From NCBI GenBank assembly GCA_035582835.1, contig JAYKAV010003058.1, positions 215,925-279,924 on the forward strand: 64,000 nt of DNA, given 5' to 3'. Shown here one piece after another: positions 52,517 through 64,000 of this stretch. Origin of the DNA: Phoebastria nigripes (Eukaryota; Chordata; Aves; Procellariiformes; Diomedeidae). The position numbers were made by a program, and so were the translations under genes. Within the stretch, counting starts at the first letter, position 1. The number at the start of each line of letters is the position of its first letter. The notes below the pieces were generated by a model. That model saw only the letters and a program-made list of their open reading frames with translations. It had not been told where the DNA came from and did not search any database.

Positions 52517-53455
52517 TAACTACAACAAAATTAGAGGTACTTTTTGGGGAGGGGACTTTACTTATTTATTTTAATATTTGTTATAAATATGTAATCCACA
52601 GCTAGGATATCTGGGTAGGGTAAGTATATTTTCCGGTCATTCAAAGGCAAATTTGCTTAGACTTTGGTGTTCAGTTAGTAAAAGCATCTATTGTGTCTTA
52701 AAAGCTGCATTCAGATAGGAATTTGCATATGTGAGAGAAGCTACTTTAATATGCCCACCAATGTTGTTCCAGATTCAGGAACGTAAAGGTTAGGGAGGCT
52801 TCATCGCTGCTACCCCACCACCTTGAGGTGACCTTGCTTCTTGCAGTATTAAGAATATGCCCGTTTAAAAACTGTTTGTTCTATGGCCTTGAAATGTCAC
52901 TATGCTATATAACGATGTCATGTAATAACATGAGTTAAAGTAGCTACAATAAAAGGTAGGATAGGAAAGCAGGAAAAGCAAAAAGGAGTAAGAAAACCAA
53001 AAGTTTTTTATGCAATAAGCTCTGATTATTAGACTATAGCCTTGTTAAGCTGAGTAATAATCAGGATAATTAACATGTTTTGCTCTGATTTTAATTGTGA
53101 TTATAGCTGGAGTAATTTGAAAAATATACGTTTGATCATCATGTTAAACAAGATCCTTTTACCCTTCTTAAATTACAGTTACTAATTTAGTACAATATTA
53201 AGGTCTTTGGTGAAAATAAGAACAAGGTCCATTATAAATTAAAAATAAGGATGTACAGAGAAGAGTACTAAGTGAATTGGAATGAAAACCTGGAAAAAAA
53301 GAATCCAAGCCTGTCCTGGGAATGGTTTACAAGCTTTTAAATGCAAATATATCAAAGCTTTTCGTAAGCCATGGATCTCCTTTTTAATTGCTATTCCACT
53401 GTTTGAAAATCAGCCACATAGGCTCTCGCTTGGTTAACATTCATTTTACTAGTCT

Positions 53456-53500
53456 CAGATCTTGATCCAAAATCTACTGAAGTCAATAAAAAGACTCGCT
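53456..53500. repeat. Sauropsid palindromic-repeat fragment
   Basis: CTTGATCCAAAATCTACTGA and AGTCAATAAAAAGACTCGCT correspond to 'ctgatccaaagcccattgaagtcaatggaaagactcccattg', an arm of an old palindromic repeat of reptile and bird genomes. About 34 bases align without gaps. Confidence 0.5.
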
Positions 53501-54477
53501 TTGTATGCAAAATTAAATCGTTCTTATTAGCATGTCAGAAGAGCTTCCTCTTGCAGTATCCCACCACTGCAGCATGGAAAACCAGAGCACAGCAAAATAT
53601 TTGGCAAGAAGGTGAGATTTTCTTTATGAGCCTACAGATGAACTGGGCTCACAGGCAATGTACTGGACTTCATCAGATCCTCTAATGTGTCATTTCAGTA
53701 GGTGTTAGAACCTGTAAATCTTTGAGGTGTTTCAGAGGTTACCCCAATAAGTGTAATTTTTTATATTTCACTCCAATTTGTACTCAAGCTCCATATATAA
53801 GCCCACGTATTTAACATGTAGTTAATGTATTAGTTTCATATGCTACTCAGATACCATTGTGGTTTCCCTACCAGAGATTGGTGCATGATCTACTGTATTA
53901 AAAAGATAAATAAAATGAAATATATACAAAATCCTCCTGGTAGTTTTGTAGTCAACAATGTACACATATCAGGAAACCAGTACTGCAGTCAACAACAGTT
54001 AATATCCTGTATATCATTCCTAGGTTGTTCTTGTATACCTGACATCCACCATAAAACTTAGTCAAGGGTAACCATTTGTGAAAAGGATTTATGATGTCTT
54101 GCAGAATTATCTCTATGCTGATGCTCAAAAGAAAATACCAGTAACATCATCTGAAATGAGNGCTTTAAAAATGCTGGTCAGCCAAGCAACCGGACCTGAG
54201 TATTCAATATGTTATCCTGTTTACCTATGTGCCCATTCACACATTTAGGTACCCTTTTAATGGCTTGTGTGTGTATTGAAGTATCTAATTTTTCTATGTG
54301 TATTTAGAATTTCTTTTACATGTGAAAGAAATCTGTTGCAATTATTCTGTCTGTATTAAGTTCAAAGTTGCTATTGTCTTCTACATCCAATGTTATGTAT
54401 GAGATAAGACAAGAGAACTACTGTGGTCTCTTCTGCCCTTAACATGACAACACCCATGTCTGAATAGTCAAGACCAG

Positions 54478-54590
54478 ACAACTGATGGGAAAACTAAAAA
54501 GATCTAAAAACATTAAATAATTTGTCTACATCTGTAAAACCACTGNTGAAATGGGAATCTGAATCCCAGTGTAAATCCTAACCTTTTGTC
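54478..54590 (-). mobile_element. MIR SINE remnant, minus orientation
   Basis: ACAACTGATGGGAAAACTAA, ATTAAATAATTTGTCTACAT, and GAAATGGGAATCTGAATCCC follow the order of the reverse-complement MIR core ('acagatggggaaactgaggcacagagaggttaaataacttgcccaaggtcacacag...tgggattcgaaccca'). One N interrupts it at 54546. Good order and spacing make this the second-best MIR here. Confidence 0.65.
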
Positions 54591-54966
54591 TTATGAATTT
54601 GACACAATGCTTTTTTCCTCAGATGGTTTCCAATTCAGTTAAAATGCTCCTGAGAATGTGTACATTTGCTAAATCAATGGAAGGTCAGCAGCATATAGGA
54701 GGTTGATGGAGGCCAAGCGAAGGAGAGCATCACACTTGTGATTACATTGAATCACATGTGACTGCAATTCCTGGCACTTAATTTTTCATTAATTAAAAAT
54801 CATAAATTATTTTTTATCAAACTCAGCTGAAGGGAGTATTTGTGGATGATGTATATTAATAGTTAATGGCATGACTTGCAACAGTGGTAACATAAGTTCT
54901 TTACATAAGTAATTTACCCAGTGCATTCTAGAGAGAGATGTAAGTAAAGTGTGACAGTGGTAGAAT

Positions 54967-55020
54967 ACACACACACACANACATACATACATGCAATCAT
55001 ACATATACAGATATATATGT
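54967..55020. repeat. Compound microsatellite (AC)n / (CATA)n / (AT)n
   Basis: About six AC units, an N at 54980, three CATA-type units, then AT-rich alternation. The N inside the repeat suggests length or base uncertainty in the assembly. Confidence 0.85.
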
Positions 55021-56026
55021 ACCAAAGCAGAAAGGATGGACTTCCGGGTCCTAATGACCAGCTCTCCCAGCCCTCTGAGTGGTATATCAAATTTTCGTCC
55101 CACAGACATTACAGAGTAGAGGAGAGGGAAGTTCTGGAATGGTTTTGCAGTTGTGAGTTTGGTAATGGCTCCTAGTCATTGCAAGATAGAGCTGACAGGC
55201 TCTACAACAGCATGGATATGGTTTTAGAGAAGTCTCTTCTTGCTCATTTCCTCCTAGTCGGGGTTTAGACTATGCACTGGACTGTGAAGCAGTATAACAC
55301 AATTTCTGACTGCATGCCATTGAATTTCTTGCAGTTGAATTGCTTGCCACTGTTCAGGTATCACAGGTCTACTGGGTGATATTGTAACCTGCAGATGAAG
55401 AGACCCAAATGCATTATCCTGCTTGCTACTGTTTTACGTTACCATAGACTTCATTTGTGTCTTTTGTGAAGTCGCTGAAGTCAGGATCTATGAAGTTCTG
55501 TAGATGTCTAGCTCCCCTGGCTTCACAAGAGTTAAATAGGAGCTGGATTTCTTCTTTCCTTTAGTCTGGACCAAAGTCTAATGCCAGCCTAAATTTCTGA
55601 CAAGGGGGGGACACAGATGGGAAGTGCTCTGAAGGTCTCCTCCTTTCTTGTTTCTTGTCAAAGTTTGGGAACTGTAGCTTTTCTCATCAGAGTGTTGGGT
55701 AGCTAAGTATTAACAGCTATAGCAGTTGCTCAGATACTGCTGTAATGAATAGATATATTCATAGATATATATAGCTGTATTCTTTACTATTAATTTAGTA
55801 GTAGTTTGCCTGTATTCACCCACACTTAGGTATGCACTGAACCCTGCTCCCTTCTGGCTTCCCCTTCATTGCTGTGGAATGAGCTGGATGCCTGATGTTC
55901 TGAACCAGCAAAACTCAGTGTCTGCCTTGCTGATTTCCAAATAAGTCACTGCAAGTGCCAGTCCATGGGGATACTGAGTCCTTTTCTGTGAATCAGGATT
56001 TATTTCCTTTTGAAGTGTTAATACTA

Positions 56027-56044
56027 GAGAGGAGGAGGAGGAGG
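56027..56044 (+). repeat. (GAG)n microsatellite
   Basis: About five to six GAG/GGA trinucleotide units. It lies about 270 bases upstream of the LINE fossil and is probably unrelated to it. Confidence 0.8.
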
Positions 56045-56309
56045 TGTCTTCCTCAGCTGCCTTAAGGAAGTCATTTACTATTTTAATATGTTGCTGTGGA
56101 TTAAGAGGACTGCTGAAGGGCAGAATGGCATCTTTGATCCAGATGACTGGCTCTGTAGGTGGTGGTCATTAGAAAGGAGAAACAGCTCCATCCATCCTAT
56201 GACTCCAGCTGTAGGGAGCCATAAAGCTGGTTTATATCAGGCCAGGTTTTTTATGCAGGTCGTGTCAAAGCCTGGGCAATTCTTTTTGCATTCCTATTTC
56301 TAACACACT

Positions 56310-56760
56310 GCCTTTCCTAGCTGTCTACAGAGCCAATGCTCTTATTCAGTCTTTCAGCATCTCATGTCTCAATTATTGCAATGTCCTTTACCCTGGCCCT
56401 GACAAATGTGGCATGGCCATTTCGGATTCATTCAGAATGCAGCTGCAGAAATCGGACACCTAGCTTTCTGCTTCAGCCATATGACACATCTTTTTGAAAC
56501 TTCCAGCTTATTACACTAAAAATAGGACTACCAGCCTTTGCTTTCCAGATCTCATGCCTTTGCCATACCTCACTGCATATTAGGAGGTCAGCTGCTGCCT
56601 CCAATTAACCTGTGATGCTAGTCTCCACTTCTGCTTGCAGCCTTTTCAATTAAGTGCTTTTATATGGTTTCTCAGTGTGCCCATTATGCATGGGAGGAGA
56701 TGCTTTATAGGGAACATCCACTACCCTATGCCAATACTTTCCTTAAACGAAAGAGGGTGT
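56310..56760 (+). pseudogene. Fossil of an ancient LINE reverse-transcriptase C-terminus (L3/L2-like)
   Basis: Three blocks of the non-LTR reverse transcriptase C-terminal region can be read in order. Block 1 (56341-56400) gives LIQSFSISCLNYCNVLYPGP, matching the family pattern 'v-SRLDYCNSLLyGlP'. Block 2 (from 56430, a different frame) gives IQNAAAEIGHLAFCFSHMTH, matching 'vQNAAARl...HITPvL', then stops at 56517-56519. Block 3 (56680-56736, back in the first frame) gives AHYAWEEMLYREHPLPYAN, matching the terminal 'WEeLP..ir' motif. The spacing between blocks 2 and 3 is shorter than expected, implying a deletion. The frameshift and stop show it is dead. The pattern fits the ancient amniote L3 (CR1-clade) or L2 groups better than the recent avian CR1 families. 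The ends are approximate. Confidence 0.72.
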
Positions 56761-57343
56761 TTCCTCTTTTTTTTTTTTTTCCTTTTTCTTCTGTCATTCA
56801 CACAAAACCTTGATCATAGTTGGGTTTGGGCTCACTTTTGGCTGCCTTTAGTTTGTACCTTTGCAGGTACTGTACTTTGTAGTTCTCTGTGGCAAAGACC
56901 ACTGTTTTGTTGATATTTGCATGTTAATTAGAGCAACAGACTCCTGGACTATGCTTGGGCTGCTGAGATGCTGAGTTAACACAAGTAATAATTAATGAAG
57001 TAGTTGGAAAGAGCTATACAAAATAATGAACCGGATACGGAGCAGACAGTCATCTGTCTGCTGGAACAAAAATGAGAGAAAAAAAGATGGTAAAAGTGAA
57101 GGAACCAGAGGAAGGAAGAAAAGTAAAGATGGAGTTGAGGTGGGGGAGAGATTGAGAGGATTAACAAGATGGGATTTACAGAATCACAGGTAGGGGGTTC
57201 TTTTAAATCGAGTTGTTATTTTTTTGTTTGATGGGCGCACAATGCATTAAATCATTTGCATAACATTCCCAGGNCCTCCAGCTTAATCCTTACAGTTCTG
57301 AAAGATTCTTTGTTTGAGGGGGATTAAATTCTCTAAAGAATTT

Positions 57344-57455
57344 AGGGCCAGGTCTACGAGGAGGGTTAGCACCAACTCTTTTCTTCTTTTGACTGTGGTG
57401 GGAGTTACACACCTAATTAGGGCCTAAATATTTAGCCTTCTGTGGAGTTGGGACT
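57344..57455. repeat. Possible sauropsid palindromic-repeat fragment
   Basis: TTAGGGCCAGGTCTACGAG at the left, and GACTGTGGTGGGAGTTACAC, ACCTAATTAGGGCCTAAATA further right, resemble arms with 'gacttcagtgggagttaggcacctaa...taggcctaaata'. Order is preserved but the centre is not recognisable. Confidence 0.4.
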
Positions 57456-58629
57456 TTGTTCTTTTTTATCGTATTTATGCAAGGTTGATATTTCATTTAT
57501 CTGAAATAAGAGATGGAGGAAACATAATTTAAGGTCAAAAAACTTGTTTGATTTCCTCCTGGGCGTCAGTTCTGGGGAGAATTAAACATTTTATGATTCA
57601 TTTTTATTAAATTGCTGAAATTTGCAAAACAAAGTAATGTTTTGGGACATGTATTTTTTTAAATATTTCGGCTTTCCTGATGTTTTTTCCCCTGAAAATG
57701 TTTCAGGTGAAACTAGTTTCTGAGATTGCCAGGCTATGTGACTTTACAGTGGTCCTCCTGAAACTTCAGGTTTTTGAAACACACAAAATATTTGCAACAA
57801 AAATGTCTATTTCTGCTTGTTAGAAACCAGAAGCACTTATCAGTCAGCATAACTATGAGACGTAGGCTTTTCCTTGGATGTCTTGAACAAACCAGCTTTT
57901 TGAGAATCTGTCACTTCACCTGCTTTATTCCTGGTTTTGACTTAGATATGTGGCATTATCACTGTTTTGTGAGCAATTTTTACAGAAAGGAAAATAGGGA
58001 ATTAACTAAATGACTAGTAAGTCAGGGGGCTGGTCTGAATGAAATCACTCTTGTCACCATAGTATTTGATGATTTTTTTGTTTACCAGCTGCTGTTCTTG
58101 TCCTCACATGTATACCTGTGTTTATCTGTAGGGGTAGACATGGCTCTGCTCTAAAGGGCGGACCATATGTGATTCATCACGTCGTATGACACAGGATAGT
58201 TCTTGTCTCAGGAGGATTGTGCACTCTCAGCTTCTCATCTGTCGTATATCCATACTGGTTTCATCCACATCGAACTGTTTTTAGAGTGAAAAGGCAAGAA
58301 AAGCAAACAAGCAAAACTTGCAACTCCCTCAGATGTTCTTAAAAGCAACTCCAATGAAAACCCTATGAAATGTTATTTGCTAAGTCAAACCAGATCTAAA
58401 TTCTGTCAGAGAGCTGATTATTACAGGGTCTTTCAAATCCTGTCCGTGTAATCCTTGCTCTACTCTGGATTCTCTGCTAATCCTACACCTGCTTTTCCTA
58501 ATTCCACCCTATTTAGGGATATAGGCAATACATTCTGTTTACTGGTTTGTTAATATGTCTGGACATGGGCTACCAAACCTGTATAGGGTGTTTAGCATTT
58601 GTCTGAGGATACAGATGAAGTAGTAATGG

Positions 58630-58649
58630 AGAGAAAAAAAAAAAAAAAT
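58630..58649 (+). repeat. Short poly-A tract
   Basis: A purine run ending in about 15 A. No gene or retrocopy is attached. Confidence 0.75.
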
Positions 58650-59060
58650 CGACTTCTAAAATGAAGCTCGGTCTTTCTAAGATCTGTGTAGTGCTGGCCT
58701 TGCTTATTTTTAGGTAGTGTTGGAGGAATTTCTCAGAGGAATTAAATTTAATGTCTTCAAATGTTGCTTATACACATAACTGTTAACTGTTTCTTCAGTA
58801 GCTGAATGCTCAGGGGGAATTCTTAGTGCTGCAGATAGTGCCTGCTTTTGTGGGGGTTCTTTTCATTAANATTGAAAGGTCATGTATTTTTCCCCTTTAA
58901 AAAAAGGGAAAAAAGAACGAAACAGGAGAAAAAGTGCACATACCCTGAAGCTATTTATACTGACTTGGAAATGTATTTAAGGCCTGCAAGTTAGAACATC
59001 TTACATGTTAAAATGTTGACCAATTTGTAAAACAAACATTTTCTTATTAAAATGCTGTGG

Positions 59061-59102
59061 TTGCACACAAATGTTTATGTGTGTATTTGCACACACACAC
59101 TC
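59061..59102. repeat. TG/CA inverted-repeat cluster
   Basis: GTGTGTATTTGCACAC forms a short hairpin-capable inverted repeat followed by further CA units. It is probably simple sequence. Confidence 0.5.
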
Positions 59103-62100
59103 TACTAAATCTGGGAATATCTATTATATGAAATAGGTTAACATTATTATTATTATTTTAACTTCTTGTTGTTCTATTAGCTTTTTGCTTTTAATGAAAC
59201 AGGATTATTAAAAAATGAGGTCAGTGTGGCTTCCTCCCAACAAGTTTACAGTAACCAAAACTCATAAAGCATATTCTAGAAAGAGAGATGGGGGGCCAGA
59301 TCATCAGCTACATGACTTCTAGTACGTGATCACAGATACTATGAAATTAACTTTCACAATGACTGTAGCCTGAACCTCTCCCTTACATGCTGACTTTAAA
59401 CTTCTTTACACTGATTTTATACTTGAGTGACAATATGGAATTATAGTCTCAGACATACAATTATATAAAAATAATTTACCAGGCTGATAGGTGAACTGCT
59501 AATGAAATGATTGGCATCAACATCCATGCATGTCTTCTTAACTTGGCAATGCAAAGTGGCAGAACTTAGTTTAGGTCACAGCAAAAAAAGATTAAACTTA
59601 AGTCTAATTATCCTGCATGTCCCAGGGATAAACGTATGTGCATAGACAGGTAAATGCCTCAGGTAACATGCAGTAAGTTGTTATGCTGAGATGAATTGAC
59701 TGCAAATCTGAAGATTTACTCCTGACTTGTCCTAGTGTAACCAAGATCAAAATTGGATGATGATTCTTTCAAAAAACATGAAAATTGTGACTAGGTTTTA
59801 TGAAGTATTGATTTTTAGTGTAACTAGTTATCCTTGAGAATGGACCACTAAAATGAGGCTGAGTATAAAATTTTCCCCTTCAGGGTAGCAGAGTTTTAGG
59901 ATCTCATATCTCACGATTTGTAGGGGACAGGGTGGGAACTGAAGCTGGATGAGAAAAAGCAAGCAAGAGGACCGAATATAATATTAAGAGTATCTAACAG
60001 AATATCTAACAATGTCTTACTTCTGTAATGCTGGCTCTTGCATAACATTGTTGGTCTCTTTGTTGTCATTTCTCATTGTAGAAATAATTTAAGCTCTCTG
60101 GGACAAGGACCTCACATTTTAACTATGGTGCCTCTGAGGCTGTATAAATAGCGCTCTCATTGGAAGGCAGAGAATTCCATGTTTCCAAAGATGTAAAAAT
60201 TTTACTTTGCCCTTTGAGGTATTGAATCCTATATCTGTCACTACCCCTTCGATTAGCTCTGCTTTTTTGGCACTGTTCTAGAGCTTAATGTCTGGGGCCT
60301 TCTGATATTGAAGACTCTCATCTTTGGTGTACAGAATGAGAGTTAGAGTCAAAAGGAAACAAGGTTAGATTGAAAAGCCCCTAATTCTGATCTGAAGAAG
60401 AGCTAATTCTTCTGTGTCTGAAAAAGAATTTGGGGAGATTAAGCAGTATCGATGCAACCTGACATGATGATTTGCTTCCAAATAAAACCTTATTCTGATA
60501 CGAATCAAGCTAGCCATTAACCTTTTAAGTAAGGGACAAAACAGTCTCACAAGGCTTTTTCACCTTGCCTTGTGTAGGCCCGTTACTAAGATTGTAAAGC
60601 TGTGAGGTTATCATTCTTGACTCCTTCTCATAATCAAGACCACAGACTTGTCAGGAGAACAGTTCAGCAATCAAACGAAAGGTGAAATTCCACTGCAGCC
60701 TAAGCCAGTCTATATCAGGGTTACTGCAGGTCCCCTGTGTCCCCCTTCGCACCCTACTCAATAGTTGTGTTTCCTATTTGTTCTAGTATTGGCATTATGT
60801 GCCCCTGCAGTGGGCTGGTTCAGGTTGATAAACCAGCAGGCAGGTTGAGTTGAATGAGTGCCAATGATAACACAAGAGGAGAGGCAAGAAAATCTGCAGC
60901 TAGAGGCAGAGGAGACAGGAGGATCCTAATACCTGTGACTTGTGTCAGACTATATTGCTGTGGCATTAGATTTTCTGAGGCAGTATCTAAAAAAACTGTT
61001 TCTCTCTGCTGGTCCAGAGAGTCCAGAGCTGTGTATATGAGATGTCTGATGTAAAGCAACGCGGCTGCTCTTCTCCCCATCATCTCCCATTCGGGAAACA
61101 GGCAATGAAGCCAAAATAAACTCAGGATTCAAGTTTCTTTATTCTTCTTCCATACCTGTTTTGTCTTGTTAGTTGATGTCACTGCTGTGAGGGGGCTTGA
61201 GAAGAAAAACGTCAATATGGACAGGACACACTGAGCTTAAGTCTCCTTAATTAGCCTTCTGCCAACTCCCTGAAAGACTCTGGAGAGAAGAGCATGTCTA
61301 GCGACTACATTCACAGAGGTCAGCATAGTTTTCCAGTGCCTCTTAGGCAACGCAGAGCTAAATGTGGAAGCTGGCACTGTTCTCATGCTTGGATTTTGCT
61401 CTGGCTCTTCTCAGAGCCTTAGTATAAGAAGGTTGAAATCACTGAGTTTTCTGGAGTTCTGCCATTTTACTCACTATCTAAATTGTCCCAGTGACTTTAT
61501 TAAGCAGGAGAACATGGACAAGGCAGATCTGAGTATAATAAAAGGGGGAAAGCTGTGCCAAGTCGGCACCGGAATCAAAGAAGAATTTAGTCATCTGACA
61601 TCTGTTTCACTTGTCAGCTAAAAAAATTATGTAATTAGCTCAGATACATGCCTACAAAAAACTACAAATGTGTCAGTAGGATTACAAAGCTGGAAAGCTA
61701 TAAGGTTTACATTTTTCTGTGCAAGTGCTCTGGAACTAGGAGGAAAATCCACACGCTCACAACTGCTGACCAAATGCTTACAACTTAAATAATTGTTTGA
61801 GAGACTGTCTATAATCAGATAGCAAACTTCCTAGAGAATTGGTTAGCACACAAAATAGACTTTCTTTTTAAAGGTTTTTAAAATTCATTTTAATGGGCGA
61901 GAAAAGCTGGCTGACGTTTTAGCTTTTATATCAGCACTTGATTAGCTCTATCTCATCCATGGCCCATGCAACTGTTGACCATTCACTGGAGTTTAAATCT
62001 CTGGTGAATTTTCTGCTATAGCTATACAGCAGCCTAATATTCCTGTCAGAACAGATTTGCAAATGACCCATAAACCTAGGAAGAAACTAAAGCTGAAAGG

Positions 62101-64000
62101 ATGCTCTGGGCAATATTGTTCTCTTTAGTGACTTTTTGTCCGAATCTGAGTCATTGATAAAGTTTTCTGGATGCAACTTCTATTCAAGCGTAATAAAGAA
62201 ATCAGGATATGTGGAGGAGTAAATGTTGGCTTATTAAGAAAAGCAGTTAATTGTTATCATATAGTAATGAGACTTTATTGGCTTCCATGACATTTGGTCT
62301 AGGCTGTGGAGAGAGTATTTTTCAGAATGTCTCTAAAGAGGGATGTCCAGAGGACCAAGAATAGGACATACTATCCATTACATCTTGNCTATGCAGAGTA
62401 AGCCAGCCAGCTCTAGAATGACAAATGTCATTGTTGATAAAATTTTACGTGAATTGGTCAGTGGTCTTAGAAAACTTCCTCAGGTTACACTGGCTAAAAA
62501 CTACATGCATGATTGAAATTAATAGTCTGTCTGCATTTATATTTAAGGCACTTGAACAGATTCAAGGGGATACCCATTTGCTGTTTTCTGTGTTCTATGA
62601 ATTTATAAATAACTTCAGGCCTCCAGGAGCTTGAATCCTCTGGAGAGATTTCTCTTGACTCCAGGGAGCTTTGGATCAAACATCAGAGAAGGTGCAGGAT
62701 TCTTTGGCAGTTTTTCGTAAAGCCGTTCAGAAAGACTTTGTGCAAGTCAGTTTGAGAGAGCTATCTGACAATGACAGTGTGTGAAAAGAAACAGTAAACG
62801 TCCCTGTTATTCAGGAACTTTGGAAGTTAACAAAAAGACGAAAAGTATATCAAACAAATTAAATATTCTTTAAAAACATAGCTATGGAGCTGGTGACCCA
62901 AAGGAACCATTCCACCCCCAACTTCTAGTAATGTGTAATTTGTGCCTCAGATTTTTTCTCAGACTGGGACATTCAGCTGGATCAATTTTAACTTTCTTTT
63001 TAAAAGGAGAGAATCGCTGTATTCAAAGATATTCAGAGATTGGGATTGAAATGTCACAAATTTCGTGTTTGTCAACAACTCTTTTCTTTGTTGACAGCAT
63101 GTTTATAGGCTGATTGTCCCCCAAAGAAGATACTTGGCCCGTAAATATGTGATAGGAAGAANGACAGTCTTCTATTAAAGATACTGCACTCAAGCATTTG
63201 AGGTTTGGCACAGGCTTTCTTAAGTCTTTTAATGAATGTGCTGTTTAATTGCTTTGTGCCTTGTCTTTCCATGATTAAAAGTNAAGGTAAGAACGCTTGC
63301 TGTACTTAGGATATTCAAAGGATAACTGAATGAATTGCATGTGAGGTAATCAAATTTTCTAGCGATCATTTGCCCCATAGAAATCAATGGTAGATAGATG
63401 TAATTATCGTTATGAGATTGATGTGAATTTGATGCCACTTATTTCTAAAGTAAAAATAATTTAAACTTCACAAATTAGTTATAGAAATGTTAATCATTTT
63501 TCTGCTTTTGAATGTTAACAATTGGGCACACCATTATCTATTAGAATTTGGGGAAATGGGAAAAAAGACGTCTGGCACTTTTTTGATGGATAAGGTATAA
63601 TAGAATAATATCATGAGAGCTGATTAAGGAAATACTTTTCAAATAATTTATTCAATAAAAAGCCCTGGCAAAGTCTGCTATTTGTCATGTTCCTAGCTCT
63701 AATTCAGTGAATTCTGTTTTTTATAGTGACAGTTCAACTGATGAGGGTGGCAAATACCTTGTTGGAGACTCAAGAAGATTAAGCAATTATGTGAAAAAGA
63801 ATGTCTTCACCACATTCAATAATTATTACAAAATCACACCACTTGTAATCCTGAGCACTATTTGATGACCCACTATAGTCAGGAAGAACATCTTTTAGTT
63901 GACGTGACAATATAAATCTATCATATCTTTATTTTCAGGGACCTGGATGTTCAGCATATGCTAGTGGCTCTTTTAGGCAGTTCTTTTATTCCCCTAGGAC

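Larger units (their letters stand above)
43501..53455. other. Intronic, no gene seen
   Basis: Unique AT-rich sequence with the simple tracts and weak repeat fragments listed separately. Open frames are at most 124 codons and unconvincing. 52560-53200 is AT-rich with several TAAT-type homeodomain-like sites. Confidence 0.55.
31815..64000 (+). other. Intron downstream of the SorCS exon (3' end outside window)
   Basis: I looked for the next SorCS exon, which should begin with codons for Ile-Met-Leu-Leu and carry another Asp-box, and did not find it before 64000. The intron is therefore at least 32.2 kb. The acceptor-like sites I noticed (for example near 36639 and 63938) are not followed by SorCS-like coding sequence. 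What is visible is repeat remnants, simple-sequence tracts and AT-rich unique DNA. Confidence 0.8.
57456..64000. other. Intronic, no gene seen
   Basis: Unique AT-rich sequence. No repeat family, exon or RNA gene was recognised beyond the simple tracts listed. 57480-57660 carries a composite octamer/SOX-like motif reported as a finding. Confidence 0.55.

Noticed and set aside
63925..63980. Acceptor-like TTATTTTCAG near 63938 as the next SorCS exon
   Set aside because: The sequence after it reaches stops in short order and lacks the expected Ile-Met-Leu-Leu start.
1..64000. CRISPR arrays, operons, prophage, tRNA or rRNA genes
   Set aside because: No regularly spaced direct repeats, no cloverleaf or rRNA signature, and the sequence is clearly vertebrate nuclear intronic DNA.

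Overview
This is a 64 kb piece of vertebrate nuclear DNA, almost certainly from a bird, lying inside one very large gene. It is AT-rich and gene-poor. The open frames are short and scattered, with no operon-like packing, ribosome-binding sites, tRNA or rRNA. The avian call rests on a solo LTR at 813-1100 of a type I know from bird genomes (probably a non-galliform bird), supported by CR1, L3-like and MIR remnants and by the old palindromic repeats typical of sauropsids. I cannot name the species.

Only one protein-coding segment is convincing: a 100-base exon at 31715-31814 on the + strand. It has a good splice acceptor and donor and encodes 33 residues of the Vps10p domain of a SorCS-type sorting receptor, most likely SORCS1 (SORCS3 is the main alternative). 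The rest of the window is then the two flanking introns: at least 31.7 kb upstream and at least 32.2 kb downstream. I searched by eye for the neighbouring SorCS exons and found none.

Upstream intron (1-31714): a poly-T tract at the window edge; a solo LTR with a perfect 5-bp target-site duplication and an apparent internal deletion (813-1100); MIR-like SINE remnants (about 4305-4425, 6110-6195 and, best, 25300-25445); CR1 remnants in both orientations (about 6915-7080 +, 8448-8630 -, 16125-16480 +); pyrimidine and poly-A tracts. Three unexplained open frames of 210-236 codons lie on the minus strand; I do not believe they are genes.

Downstream intron (31815-64000): a weak CR1 remnant (33378-33500); a 196-nt tract made only of G and T (37783-37978); smaller tracts of the same composition; MIR-like remnants in minus orientation (43396-43500, 54478-54590); fragments resembling old sauropsid palindromic repeats (35187-35226, 49730-49795, 53456-53500, 57344-57455); and a decayed LINE reverse-transcriptase C-terminus (about 56310-56760) in which family motifs are still readable across a frameshift. 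AT-rich stretches such as 53030-53115 and 57480-57660 look like candidate conserved or regulatory DNA, but only alignment can test this.

Thirty-two isolated single Ns are scattered through the window, one of them inside the exon. I found no CRISPR array, operon, phage, toxin system or other novel multi-gene system.
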